Assembly: GCA_002070185.1 (NCBI GenBank)
Contig: MWCT01000005.1
Span: 1 to 64,000 of the forward strand
Origin: a candidate division BRC1 bacterium ADurb.Bin183
GTDB taxonomy: Bacteria; Sumerlaeota; Sumerlaeia; MWCT01
Direction of reading: 5' to 3'
Length of the DNA stretch: 64,000 bases
Shown here: in pieces, positions 55,901 through 64,000 of the stretch
Numbering within the stretch: position 1 is the stretch's first letter
How the letters are laid out: every line of letters begins with the position of its first letter
Position numbers and translations under genes: made by a program
The notes under the pieces: generated by a model
The model's database searches: none
Seen by the model: only the letters and a program-made list of their open reading frames with translations
Told to the model about the DNA's origin: nothing

Positions 55901-58404
55901 TCGAGAGTCTTTTTGCCGTCTTGCGATGGAAGCGCCGCGCCAATGCATATATCGGAAGGGAAGAGGGCAATATCCGTTTTGCACACAATCGGACGCCCCC
56001 CCATTTCAAAAACCCTGCCAATAATCTTTCCCTTGAGCGGAAATGTCCAATGAGGCGAGGATGAAATTTTTAAGGCAAAAGTGGTCTCGCCGTTTTCGTT
56101 GAGTATCTGTTCGCCGCAGCGGATCTCTTGAAGTTCCTCTTGCGAGTCATTCGAGAAAATATATCCCGCCCAGTTTTTGAAAGGCTGCGGATTTTTTTCA
56201 AGAATAATAGAGCCTTCGCATTTGCGCCCGCTGGCAGGTGCTCCCGAAAAATGATTCGCCTTTATATGAAATGAGTTCTGTTTGTTCACAGCCCACTGAG
56301 ACTTGACAGTTTTGATATCTGCTTTGAGCCGGTTTGGCACGAACTCCTCAAGACGGAAGGCATATTCGCCGAGTATTTTATCCTGTCCGGGCACAAGGAG
56401 TTGCGCCCGATATAATCCCGTTGGATGGATTTTCTTTGTCGCAATATCCTCAACGCCGCTTCCCCAATCTGAAATCATGACCGATTTTTCCAAAAAGGGT
56501 TTGCCGTTCGGTTTGAGAATGCGAAACAAAAGCGGAATGCCGCCTATCGGTTCGCCAAAACTTTTGCGGACAATCCAACTTAAATGCACCATATCCCCCG
56601 GACGAAATAAAGAGCGGTCGCCGTATATGAAAGCCTCATATTCGCCGTGGTTGTATAACGGCAGACTATTTGAGAGGTCATTGACGTCATCATTTCGAGG
56701 AGAAAGTTCAAGAAAAGTATAATCATCCTGATACTCCACGACCGCCAAAGCCGGTGTTCCCAAATTTTCTTTGAAGTTTTGCAATTCAAGAATACCAGAA
56801 TCATTTGTGACGCCGGTTGCCAGAGCCTGGTTCTTGGATGAATAAACATGAACAGATGCGCCGGCGAGCGGTTGCAACGAATAAAGATTGTGGGCAAAAA
56901 GGACGAGTTTTTTATTTTCCCAATGGCAAAGGACGCCGATATCTGTCATAAGAATGAGCCGATCATCGGCTGATGAACTATAATAGTAATAATCCCATAA
57001 GTCATATTCAGGTTTTGTGCTGGATGAAAGTTTGACATAAAATACCCCTTTTTTATCTGCAGGCATAATGTCTGAAAAAGTTAATCGTTTTTCGACAAGA
57101 ACATCTGGTTGGCGCGGTAAATCAAAATTGAATTTCCCCAATTCCTCGCACCATGATTCACCGAAGATTGAAAAGGGATCCCCGTGTCGCATATCATTAA
57201 GTGCAGCGGCAATATTTGAAGGGAAAAGTCTGTAAATTTGCAATTCCCCTTTAGGAGCATTGCGGCCTTGGATAGTTAAATATGCGTCTTTGTTTCTCGG
57301 GAAATAAAATTTTCCCTCATCGGAAAAACCCAAGTATTCATAAATAGCGGGCGTGGTAAAACATTTTGTCACAGGCGCATTGCTCACGCCCCCGCTTGCG
57401 TTTTTTATGCCCGGAAGAAGGGTTACTTCATATATTTTTTTTGAACGCCAATCGCCGTAAATTGTAAACCCGTTGGAATATTCGCCTGTAACGATAAAAT
57501 TCTGCAATGCCGGTTCGATTTTGAGATGGGACGATATCTCAGATGCCTCAATACTCCAATTGGTCTCAAAATATAATACCGCGCCATTTTTTCTATCTTG
57601 ATCAACTCGCAGATATTGGATGTTAAGCGGGGATTTGTCGTTCGACTGCGATGTTTTAACATCCTTTTGCTCCGGTGATTTTTCAGCAGAATAGTTGAAG
57701 GTATATTCTTTTTTTGTTTCAAGAAGTCCCGTCATGTCGCGGAGCCCCTTTTTCATGATGAGACTGAATGAAGTGTTCGCATCTTGATTAAGCGTGATTT
57801 TGAATATCCTGTCATTTTCAATATTTTCAACTTTTTGAATATTGCAATTCGACGCGGGCGATTCAATCGCCAGATGATCTTTGATCTGGACGAGGTCAAC
57901 TTTTGTGGGAAATCTTAAGCCAATTAACATCGCCTGATTAGGCGGCCCTTCATAAATCCAAAAAAAGGGCTCAAACACAAAAGTAGGAAGAGCAAATTTT
58001 GTCTGCTTTGGATTAATTCTCTTGCCATCAATGGAGCGCAATGAATGGTCAATCTCAACCTGAAAAATATCATTGCTTTCAGGCATGGAATCCTCCGCTG
58101 TAAATTGAATGAAATTCTGCTCAATAATGACCTCGCCTTTGAGGGCGGGATGCCATTTAAGCATTTTTGAAATCTCATTTTCAGCCTTGGGCGGATTGAG
58201 AGTGCGGTCAAAAAACAAGACAAGCCTTCCCCTGAACGGCTCATTGGGGAGCGGTGTCATGCCAATGCAATTTAAATGACGCGAACTTTTTTTCTCGGGA
58301 TAAAAAGCGCCATTTGAGACGGCATAGACGCCCCAGAGCATAAGAAAAACAACCATCGCCAACAACAAATAACGACCGCGTTTCAGCAACAATTGAGCGT
58401 TCAT
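52951..58404 (-). CDS. Bacterial alpha-2-macroglobulin (YfhM-like)
   Basis: 1817 residues, family length. A signal anchor without a lipobox cysteine (YLLLAMVVFLMLWGVYAVSNG) is followed by multiple MG-type beta domains. DYPYGCVEQTTSR contains the CxEQ thioester with Cys1368, so it should trap proteases covalently. The bait region is probably around residues 950-1000. AAGGAG precedes the ATG. Lack of a lipobox suggests it is tethered in the inner membrane, facing the periplasm, unlike the lipoprotein form of E. coli. Confidence 0.95.
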   Translation of the reverse strand: MNAQLLLKRGRYLLLAMVVFLMLWGVYAVSNGAFYPEKKSSRHLNCIGMTPLPNEPFRGRLVLFFDRTLNPPKAENEISKMLKWHPALKGEVIIEQNFIQFTAEDSMPESNDIFQVEIDHSLRSIDGKRINPKQTKFALPTFVFEPFFWIYEGPPNQAMLIGLRFPTKVDLVQIKDHLAIESPASNCNIQKVENIENDRIFKITLNQDANTSFSLIMKKGLRDMTGLLETKKEYTFNYSAEKSPEQKDVKTSQSNDKSPLNIQYLRVDQDRKNGAVLYFETNWSIEASEISSHLKIEPALQNFIVTGEYSNGFTIYGDWRSKKIYEVTLLPGIKNASGGVSNAPVTKCFTTPAIYEYLGFSDEGKFYFPRNKDAYLTIQGRNAPKGELQIYRLFPSNIAAALNDMRHGDPFSIFGESWCEELGKFNFDLPRQPDVLVEKRLTFSDIMPADKKGVFYVKLSSSTKPEYDLWDYYYYSSSADDRLILMTDIGVLCHWENKKLVLFAHNLYSLQPLAGASVHVYSSKNQALATGVTNDSGILELQNFKENLGTPALAVVEYQDDYTFLELSPRNDDVNDLSNSLPLYNHGEYEAFIYGDRSLFRPGDMVHLSWIVRKSFGEPIGGIPLLFRILKPNGKPFLEKSVMISDWGSGVEDIATKKIHPTGLYRAQLLVPGQDKILGEYAFRLEEFVPNRLKADIKTVKSQWAVNKQNSFHIKANHFSGAPASGRKCEGSIILEKNPQPFKNWAGYIFSNDSQEELQEIRCGEQILNENGETTFALKISSSPHWTFPLKGKIIGRVFEMGGRPIVCKTDIALFPSDICIGAALPSQDGKKTLDISVAAVRPDGSPADIQTLLVSLEKQSYGYYVRRYYSYNEANWTPTYTLIETKEAALSEGRGTISFDLPDYGYYRVRVHSPQTEQYSSLKFYSDGETYKPDNASNPELIRIKLEKDTYTIGEKAQIRIETSFDGWGILAVQGASIFKFIPVEIKNKVGAVSLDINEEYFPNIWLEATVIHRIDKSHAQVFPFSSFTKKNIRVDNPRKKLQLDIAVPSSEILPEQKTSFDVFVRDSNGNPVEAELTVAAVDEGIHTIVDYKSPQPYEWLLRVRRPDLRRAHYYDRIVYDFEKPEPGGDASLDDIANRMGMSQSNWIKSVALWSGTVKTNNQGRAQIEFDIPDFTGKLRIIAVGSSREALGSQTSFITVKRPCDFDFSLPRFMMPHDTASCCAILYNHTDASVEAQIQWETSGALEANQGEKNVTIPAGKDVVIPVLIAAGANNGEGKIDWNIQFTGAHLKRMEILKKQTLLPVHIPAAFQTRHDIKILKPGENWTLSNEDFMKNPEVRVKMTVGASPFFRLRKAIQFVADYPYGCVEQTTSRLLPLYVLRHEEALTSDVLSNHVPLDMYIRSGIDTLFSMQTSSGGLSFWPGLTKPDYYGSIYALHFLTLIKRDGSFDLPTLGFDSLQKFVRDLAMDSKKSTPEFLFLRAYAIFTLALDDDPKAMELIERFENAALPKAARHLLAAALSLQSPDSARVKMFLSVPSKPYQITSEDTTFASEMRDKSMELLAMTKMSVEPSLMAQKAQELVQYLEGSPHSTTQEMAFIATALGEYFKGMEADISGASAKIECTGKSAVIKGRDSFQHQWQGDVENCMVWNNGLSNIYINLVREGIPAKPEDAQISNGVSVKRVIYSQEGNLNAEQIFKQGKCYIICWEIQCPATIKNLIIADLLPAGFEIENPRLDTSSIPQAKLAAPLTPFHFEIRDDRAIAAFDELGKGAYKYYYVVRAVTPGKYVHPPLQADCMYNPSIRASIPASEIEVKE

Positions 58405-58898
58405 AACTCGAACTCCTTATATTGATTTGGTATTAACAACAATATTAAATGGGAGGGAAAAACAAGATATGTCGGATAATAAACGCGCATCACAGCATAC
58501 CACAGGAACATCAACGATACAGCATAAACAACAAAAGCAACGTCACAACCATCTGCTGGAACATAAATTAGTCAGACAACATCATTAGCGCTGCGTAAAA
58601 AAAGCATAAGAAAGAGCCACAAAGCCACAGAGAGATTTTCATCCCTTTTGGAGCGGGGTTGATTGTCAAAATTTGAATCGAAGTGTTATATGGAAAACTG
58701 TATATGAAACAATCCCAACTCACCAACGATACTGCTATTGCTTCTCAAAACGTCTCTTTAATTGCAAGAAAAAAATCGAGCTATAAAATTCTTGAAATAG
58801 TCATCTCTAACATAAGGAATAATAATCGCCTGAATTCAGTTGACTATACAATTGAAAGAAAAAATATTCATCCCATATTTTGCATATATGGAGTTTAT
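58405..58898. other. Intergenic region without a convincing gene
   Basis: About 490 bp between the divergent alpha-2-macroglobulin and glycosidase genes. An in-frame extension of the glycosidase covers the right part (from 58683) but its 72 codons have low complexity and no ribosome-binding site. A promoter candidate lies at 58840-58868; nothing else seen. Confidence 0.55.
58840..58868 (+). promoter_or_regulatory. Candidate sigma70-type promoter for the glycosidase gene
   Basis: TTGACT and AATATT separated by 17 nt, 30 nt before the start codon; supports the shorter coding sequence. Confidence 0.5.
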
Positions 58899-61547
58899 AT
58901 GAAATTTATCGGGTTTATGTTGGTGTTTTTCCTTTTGGTGTTGAGTGGTTCTTTTTCTGATGAGGTTCCGCAAAAAATCATGATTGACTGGCGGCGCTCC
59001 GATGGACAGATTAACCGCGCCATATTCAGCACCCAAGGGTTTATGCAGGTTTACGTCTGCGAAAATCCAATGGTTCTGAATACGTTTACGCTTATTAATC
59101 CAAGCCAAACGCACACCCGCCTTGAGACTTATATTCATCAGATGGAGCCGGAAAATGATAATGACGATCCGAATGTTTTTAATTGGGAAAAGTTTTATCC
59201 TCAAAAGATGATACGGTTTATTGATAATCGGGACATATTCGAGAAAACGGTTGAATCTCTCGGAATGACTCCGCTTTCCCTGCTTTGCTACAACGTTGCT
59301 TGGCTGAAATCAGACGACCCCAAAAACCCAATCAAGGACATCCATGAATGGGCTGAATTTGCCGCCGCTGTTGTGCAATCTTATAATGGTTTCGGTTCCG
59401 AATACCATCCCAATTTGCGTTTTGTGGAAATCTGGAATGAACCCAATATGGAACAATTTTATACAGGAACAATGGAATCCTATTTTGCCCTCTTCAATGC
59501 AACGGCGGATCGTATCCATCGAGATTATCCGGGGGTGATGGTGGGCGGACCTGCGCTGACTCATGCCCCACAATGCAACCCCGATGAATGGATGGAAGCC
59601 TTTCTTATCCATTGCGGCTCAAAAGCGGATGTAATTTCTTATCATCATTATGGACCGCAGGGCGAACCCGTCGAAGTGCTGACCAACGACATCAAGAAAT
59701 GGGCAGAAAAATTTCGCGCTATTCCCGGCAAAGAAAAAGGGAAGGTGATGCTGACCGAAATAGATTCTTGGTTCCAAGGCTGGAACAAGATGGATTTCAT
59801 CATGGAACGCCAGTTCCGTTTCCTTGATTTGAGCGATCTGATTTTGAGTATACATCATTTTTGCTGCCTTGCCTATAATGAATCCGGCAACTATACCTTT
59901 GGAATTGTGGATACCAGAGGCGGGGTTATTGGAGGCACTTTTTGGCCCTATTGGCTTTTTAGAAACCTGATTGGAGAAAAATCGCTCACCGCCAAAGAGG
60001 GAGCCGAATCAAACGACATAGATTTGATAGCCAGCCATTATGAAAAAGATGGACAACAGCTGGGCGCTGCAATAATACGCAATAAGAAAAAATCTCCGAC
60101 TGCAATTAATACAATATTATATTTTCAACCATCTAATAAAGACCGCGTTCTTGCGATCAATCGTGTAAATGAAAAAACGCAAGGACTTGATAAAGTTCAA
60201 AAAATACCAGCAATGGCGGATACTTTTTCATTAAATCTTACCCTTTCGGCAAAAGAGGGCGTTGGACTGGTTTTACAAGAATCGGGGAAAAAGATATTTG
60301 CATTCCGCGATTTGAATAATCAAGAGACGCCTTGGTTGGAGGCTGCGTGCGATAAGGATAAAATTGGATTGGGCGACGCTTGTGTTTTAAGCGTTCGAAT
60401 TCTTAATACAAATTTTAATCCGATTTCCGGCAGGATTTCCATCAAAGGAGTTCCTGAAGGGTGGAAGTCTGAGCCGCTTGATAATTCATTCAAAATTAAT
60501 AACCTCGCCTTTGGCGAAAGCGCGGCTGCGAAATTCATCGTCAAGGCAGATGCTGTTATAAAAGACTCAGCGGCTGCTTTATACGCCATTCTTGAACCTG
60601 AAAAGGGCGATGCTGAAAGTTCGACCCAGATTAAGCACACCGAACTACCCCACTCCATCCCGGCGACAATTGAATTTATCAGCCCTTTGAAAACACAAGT
60701 TTTGCCGCTGCCAGTCTATGCCGTTCGCGGAGAAATAAATCAAGTTTGCCTTTTAATGAGCAATCTAACAGCAAAGCAACTGGAAGGCAGGTTTGGCTTC
60801 AAGGCGCCGGAGGGTTGCGCCGCCAAATCGCCAGCGGATTCTTTTTCCATTCCGCCTCATGCAGCCAAAAGATATTATTTCCCATTCGAAATTCCAATCA
60901 CTGCAAAATTCGGTGAATTTACCGGAGAAATCACGATTGATTATTTGGGAAGCCGAGGCGTGGAAAGCTTCACCATAGAGATAGGGGAGGCGCCTGCCTT
61001 TAAAAACGTTGTTCCTCTTGATTTATCCAAATGGCTGAATATGGATGCCGTTGCCTATTACAGCAATCGAATGGATTACGACCGCGCAAAAATCGGTCTC
61101 TTTTCTTACCCTGCGGATTATACTCCATCGGATGTCATTCAAAACATCGGCGGAGTTCCTTATCGCTTTGCCTCGATGGAAAACGGCAAAAAGAATGTCA
61201 TCCTGCCGCAGGGGCAAAAGATAGAAGTTCCCCCGGCAAAATATTCAGGCGTATCATTCATCGGATATGGACATGATGGCAAACATCATGACGATTGGAT
61301 TTTTAACTATGCAGACGGGGCAAGTCAAAAGGTTGCCTCACAGATTCCCGAATGGTGCACGCCTCCGCCGGATGGCTTCAAAGTCGCTTGCAAAGCGCCC
61401 TATCGTTATATCGAAGGAGGACCGGCGCCGCCGCCTTGTGAATTATTTGTTTGGACGCTTCCAATAGATTCAGGAAGTCAATTGAAATCTATTGAACTGC
61501 CCCAAATGAACCACGCCTATATTTTTTGCATAACACTCATCGAATAA
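58899..61547 (+). CDS. Exported GH39-like (clan GH-A) glycoside hydrolase with C-terminal beta-sandwich domains
   Basis: 882 residues. Signal peptide KFIGFMLVFFLLVLSGSFS. The (beta/alpha)8 catalytic domain covers about 20-420, with FVEIWNEPNMEQF (acid/base Glu181) and KVMLTEIDSW (nucleophile Glu287), the spacing expected of clan GH-A retaining enzymes. VISYHHYGP and the fold resemble GH39 xylosidases/iduronidases. Two or three beta domains follow, one similar to NEW3/NPCBM-associated modules (VPEGWKSEPLDNSF). TGGAGT precedes the ATG; the longer upstream frame would bury the signal peptide at residue 73. Confidence 0.78.
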   Translation: MKFIGFMLVFFLLVLSGSFSDEVPQKIMIDWRRSDGQINRAIFSTQGFMQVYVCENPMVLNTFTLINPSQTHTRLETYIHQMEPENDNDDPNVFNWEKFYPQKMIRFIDNRDIFEKTVESLGMTPLSLLCYNVAWLKSDDPKNPIKDIHEWAEFAAAVVQSYNGFGSEYHPNLRFVEIWNEPNMEQFYTGTMESYFALFNATADRIHRDYPGVMVGGPALTHAPQCNPDEWMEAFLIHCGSKADVISYHHYGPQGEPVEVLTNDIKKWAEKFRAIPGKEKGKVMLTEIDSWFQGWNKMDFIMERQFRFLDLSDLILSIHHFCCLAYNESGNYTFGIVDTRGGVIGGTFWPYWLFRNLIGEKSLTAKEGAESNDIDLIASHYEKDGQQLGAAIIRNKKKSPTAINTILYFQPSNKDRVLAINRVNEKTQGLDKVQKIPAMADTFSLNLTLSAKEGVGLVLQESGKKIFAFRDLNNQETPWLEAACDKDKIGLGDACVLSVRILNTNFNPISGRISIKGVPEGWKSEPLDNSFKINNLAFGESAAAKFIVKADAVIKDSAAALYAILEPEKGDAESSTQIKHTELPHSIPATIEFISPLKTQVLPLPVYAVRGEINQVCLLMSNLTAKQLEGRFGFKAPEGCAAKSPADSFSIPPHAAKRYYFPFEIPITAKFGEFTGEITIDYLGSRGVESFTIEIGEAPAFKNVVPLDLSKWLNMDAVAYYSNRMDYDRAKIGLFSYPADYTPSDVIQNIGGVPYRFASMENGKKNVILPQGQKIEVPPAKYSGVSFIGYGHDGKHHDDWIFNYADGASQKVASQIPEWCTPPPDGFKVACKAPYRYIEGGPAPPPCELFVWTLPIDSGSQLKSIELPQMNHAYIFCITLIE

Positions 61548-61568
61548 TAAATCGGCGGGGATGGCGAA

Positions 61569-62309
61569 TCAATAATAAACCTTCATAAGCGTCAGACCGC
61601 AGGCGGGGGCTCTGGGGATTCGAGAGTCCTGTTTGCCAGATTCAAGCGTTTCCCTTAAAAATTCGAGCGAGAGTCTGCCCCGCGCAGTTTCAATGACTGC
61701 CCCGATAAGAATTCTAACCATATTCTGCAAAAATGACCGGCATTTCAAATCAAAACGCAAAACATCATCCTCTCGCTCAAATTTAAAAGTTTCCAGATTG
61801 AGACGCGTTCTTTTTGCATGGCAATCTGAGCTGCGAAACGCGGCGAAATCATGAACGCCCTCGAAATGATTGCAGGCTTTTTCGAGCAGACCCATATCTA
61901 TATGATAAGGGATATGAGTCATATAACGGCGCATTATGGCGGGGGCAGCTGCGCGGTTTATGACGGTATAGCGATACCAGCGCAGGAGCGCATCGCGGCG
62001 GGGATTGAATACCGCAGGGACTTCATCCACTTCAATAAAACGGATGCTCTCCGGCAGCAGCGAATTGCCGCCGTGTAGAATCCCTCTCAATGGAATTATA
62101 GAATCGGTTAAAAACGAAATAACCTGACCTTTTGCGTGAACCCCGGCATCAGTTCTTCCAGCAGCGGTGACTCTGGTTTGAATTTGAAAAAGTTTTGCCA
62201 GCGCCGCTTCTATGGTATCCTGAATTGAGGGAACGCTTCCTCGCTGGCTTTGCCAGCCGCAAAAATCCGTTCCATCATATTCCAAAATAATCCTAATGCG
62301 CCGACTCAC
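61569..62309 (-). CDS. truA: tRNA pseudouridine(38-40) synthase TruA
   Basis: 246 residues. The catalytic motif AAGRTDAGVHAKGQV holds the essential Asp; YDGTDFCGWQSQ begins the fold and FLQNMVRILIGAVIE is the conserved C-terminal block. Start GTG with AAGGAG upstream. Single gene, convergent with the glycosidase gene. Confidence 0.96.
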   Translation of the reverse strand: MSRRIRIILEYDGTDFCGWQSQRGSVPSIQDTIEAALAKLFQIQTRVTAAGRTDAGVHAKGQVISFLTDSIIPLRGILHGGNSLLPESIRFIEVDEVPAVFNPRRDALLRWYRYTVINRAAAPAIMRRYMTHIPYHIDMGLLEKACNHFEGVHDFAAFRSSDCHAKRTRLNLETFKFEREDDVLRFDLKCRSFLQNMVRILIGAVIETARGRLSLEFLRETLESGKQDSRIPRAPACGLTLMKVYY

Positions 62310-62536
62310 GGGATTACTCCTTGATTAAAACCAAACGATTTATAAATTTTGGCATGAGGGCGTTCGCAAGCAAAAAAAACGTTTTTTGTTCTTGACTGGT
62401 TTAAGAAACATAAAATAGATAAAGTCTGATTTTAGGATGTATGGCATTGATTTGGGGCGGGATGTGGCGCTTTTTTCAATGGGCGCTCATCCTTAGAAAA
62501 TAATGCCGAATAAAAGTTGCAGGAGACCTTTGGAAT

Positions 62537-63361
62537 TTGTTGAGAAAACTGGTATTGGCAGTTTTTGTGGCGGTTGTTTTGTTCTGTTGCGGATGCAGTC
62601 TGTTCCCAAAAAAAGCAAAACCTGAGGAACTGCTCTGTATTCTCACAATTGACAAAATGACCTACCTTTCCAATGAGCCGGTTCTGGCTACTGTGCGCGT
62701 TCAAAATTTAACCAATGAAGAAATATCGCTACTCAATCTTGATGCTCGAACGGTGAGTTTTTACCGCCTTAACGAATCCACCGGCGAGCCTTTGGAGGTG
62801 ATGCCCGTCTATTCAGAAAAAGAACCCATGTCCACAGTCGCTAAACTCAAAGGACTGGAGGGAATGGAGCGCCCGTTTCTTTTTACAACGCTGACAAAAG
62901 GAGAAGGCGATTATCTGCTGCAAGCTTTTTTTCACAGCTCGCCATTTCACGGAAAAAAGGCGCGCCCGACTGTTATCAGCGAGGCAAAAAAACTCAGCAT
63001 CGCAGGACGCGCGCCCTATGAGCGGGACGCCAAAGGCATCCTGATGAAAGAAGACGCCATTAGGATTGCCAAAGAAAAAGTCGGTGATTCGGCGGAATTT
63101 ACCACCGCCACCCTTATTATCAATGAAGCAGGACTTTACGACTGGTGGGTGACGCTTGTCCTGAACAAAAAAGATGCCCAAGGGCAACCGATCCGAAAGG
63201 CATATTTCATCAACCCGTATCTTGCGGCTATCCGTAAGGAGGCAAATCCATGGCTCGCCCATCCCCGTTGGAAAGAACCTCAACCGGCGGTCATGTTCAA
63301 AAGGGACGCAATGAATGAAAGCAACATCCCGCTTCCCGCAGCTCCAAATGTTAAAAAGTGA
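62537..63361 (+). CDS. Hypothetical lipoprotein
   Basis: 274 residues. Signal peptide with lipobox-like end (VAVVLFCCGC), so probably lipid-anchored. The next 110 residues form a beta-sandwich (LTIDKMTYLSNEPVLATVRVQNLTNEEISLLN), like intracellular proteinase-inhibitor or BsuPI-type folds, and a PepSY-like segment may lie in the second half (MKEDAIRIAKEKVG, then DWWVTLVLNKKD). TTG start with AGGAG upstream. It may form a unit with the following secretin-like gene, 85 nt away. Confidence 0.7.
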   Translation: MLRKLVLAVFVAVVLFCCGCSLFPKKAKPEELLCILTIDKMTYLSNEPVLATVRVQNLTNEEISLLNLDARTVSFYRLNESTGEPLEVMPVYSEKEPMSTVAKLKGLEGMERPFLFTTLTKGEGDYLLQAFFHSSPFHGKKARPTVISEAKKLSIAGRAPYERDAKGILMKEDAIRIAKEKVGDSAEFTTATLIINEAGLYDWWVTLVLNKKDAQGQPIRKAYFINPYLAAIRKEANPWLAHPRWKEPQPAVMFKRDAMNESNIPLPAAPNVKK

Positions 63362-63446
63362 TAGAGGAAAAAGGGGACTTTTGAATTCTTGGTTTTTATT
63401 TTTTTTGTTAAGTTGATTCAAATTTAATTGAAAGGAGAAAGAGTTG

Positions 63447-64000
63447 ATGAACGAAAAAATGCATCTCAAAAGGAGGTGGCTGATCCCGCTCATTCTGGTT
63501 CTCCTCACCGGATGGGTTTGGGCTCAGCTCGAAAGTCCAGCGGAACAGGAGCATGTGGTCAAGGTTTTAAGAACCACCAACAAGGCGCAAATCCTGAAAT
63601 ATATTCCAAAGGTTTATAATTTCACCAATGTAAATCCGCATGAGGTGGTGAGTTACTTCACATCCGCTCTTGCCTGTGAGGAAGGCGGGGCGTATAGCTT
63701 TGTGGCTCCAGACGGCGCCAGCGGCAAGATCCTTGTGATTTGCCCCGACCATCAGATTCCCTATTTTGACAAACTGGCAAAGGAATTAGACCGCCCAAAA
63801 CTCACATCAGCCCCCGGCTCCAAATATGTGTTTTATCGTATGAAGCACAGGAGCGCCGGCGATGCAGATTTGCGTACAATTCTTGCTAATTACGGCGGCG
63901 AGCTGCCGCAGCAACTTTGGCCCGACATCGAAACAAATTCGCTCCTTCTTTATGACGCGCCTTCCGGTGTTGATAACTTGGAAAAAGCCTTGAATGAAGT
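63447..64000 (+). CDS. Secretin-like exported protein, N-terminal part (cut by window edge)
   Basis: The frame is open to the last base of the window; 184 residues are visible. AAAGGAG precedes the ATG. A signal peptide (RRWLIPLILVLLTGWVWAQ) is followed by two repeated alpha/beta modules: one ending in FDKLAKELDRPK and one reading FYRMKHRSAGDADLRTILANY, with ETNSLLLYDAPSGVDNLEKAL. The pattern resembles secretin N1/NolW-type domains of GspD/PilQ proteins. The beta-barrel itself would lie beyond the window. Confidence 0.65.
   Translation, partial: MNEKMHLKRRWLIPLILVLLTGWVWAQLESPAEQEHVVKVLRTTNKAQILKYIPKVYNFTNVNPHEVVSYFTSALACEEGGAYSFVAPDGASGKILVICPDHQIPYFDKLAKELDRPKLTSAPGSKYVFYRMKHRSAGDADLRTILANYGGELPQQLWPDIETNSLLLYDAPSGVDNLEKALNE

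Noticed and set aside
58683..58898. N-terminal extension of the glycosidase
   Set aside because: It has no Shine-Dalgarno, would place the signal peptide internally, and contains a better promoter at 58840.

Overview
The window comes from a diderm (Gram-negative) bacterium with moderate GC content. LpxD, an LptF/LptG permease, type IV pilus/type II secretion parts (PilT, a pseudopilin, a secretin-like fragment), a bacterial alpha-2-macroglobulin with PBP1C, and many exported modular proteins all indicate an outer membrane. The mix of housekeeping genes with large uncharacterised secreted proteins suggests an uncultured phylum-level lineage. I cannot place it further by eye, and there is no rRNA in the window.

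Layout. 0-4.5 kb: a modular exported protein with a damaged 5' end, NagA and a PMT-type glycosyltransferase. 4.5-5.8 kb: a decayed integron platform (integrase pseudogene, attI-like site, two small ORFs). 5.9-10.2 kb: a knotted-type carbamoyltransferase, a protein of unknown function, QueH and an LptF/G permease. 10.2-16.2 kb: a same-strand run of a phosphatase, glyA, dCMP deaminase, a sugar nucleotidyltransferase, metK and ahcY, closed by a clear terminator; glyA, metK and ahcY link serine/one-carbon metabolism to the SAM cycle. 16.3-24.2 kb: a second modular exported protein, lpxD, recA, a flippase, two acetyltransferases and five tRNAs (Asp, Val, Ser, Glu, Gln). 24.4-29.1 kb: a five-gene partner-switching operon (STAS antagonist, RsbW-like kinase, Cache histidine kinase, receiver, receiver-PP2C phosphatase). 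29-34.3 kb: a metallopeptidase-like protein, bifunctional nuclease, pilT, queA and a membrane pyrophosphatase. 34.7-35.3 kb: a pseudopilin.

35.5-39.7 kb is the most distinctive region. It is a gene-cassette array on the minus strand with six cassettes and six recognisable attC sites: a Mrr_N-type winged-helix protein, DUF488, a VOC protein, a PNPOx-like protein, a second near-identical DUF488 cassette, and a TIR/SEFIR protein. It is preceded by an attI-like site and the last 35 codons of an integron integrase whose 3' end faces the array, the uncommon reverse-integrase arrangement. The 4.6 kb relic matches it in promoter region, first codons, integrase family and attI spacing. The window therefore holds two related, independently decayed reverse-integrase integrons. 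A 30-bp near-perfect direct repeat, beginning at the stop codon of the neighbouring GDSL esterase, flanks the array.

39.7-64 kb: a GDSL esterase, a 1279-residue exported protein with repeated Cys/FN3 modules, a SatP-like transporter, an acetyltransferase, HD protein, ndk and recO, a convergent PP-loop/era/ybeY operon, an alpha-2-macroglobulin-PBP1C pair, a GH39-like exported glycosidase, truA, a lipoprotein, and a secretin-like gene cut by the window edge.
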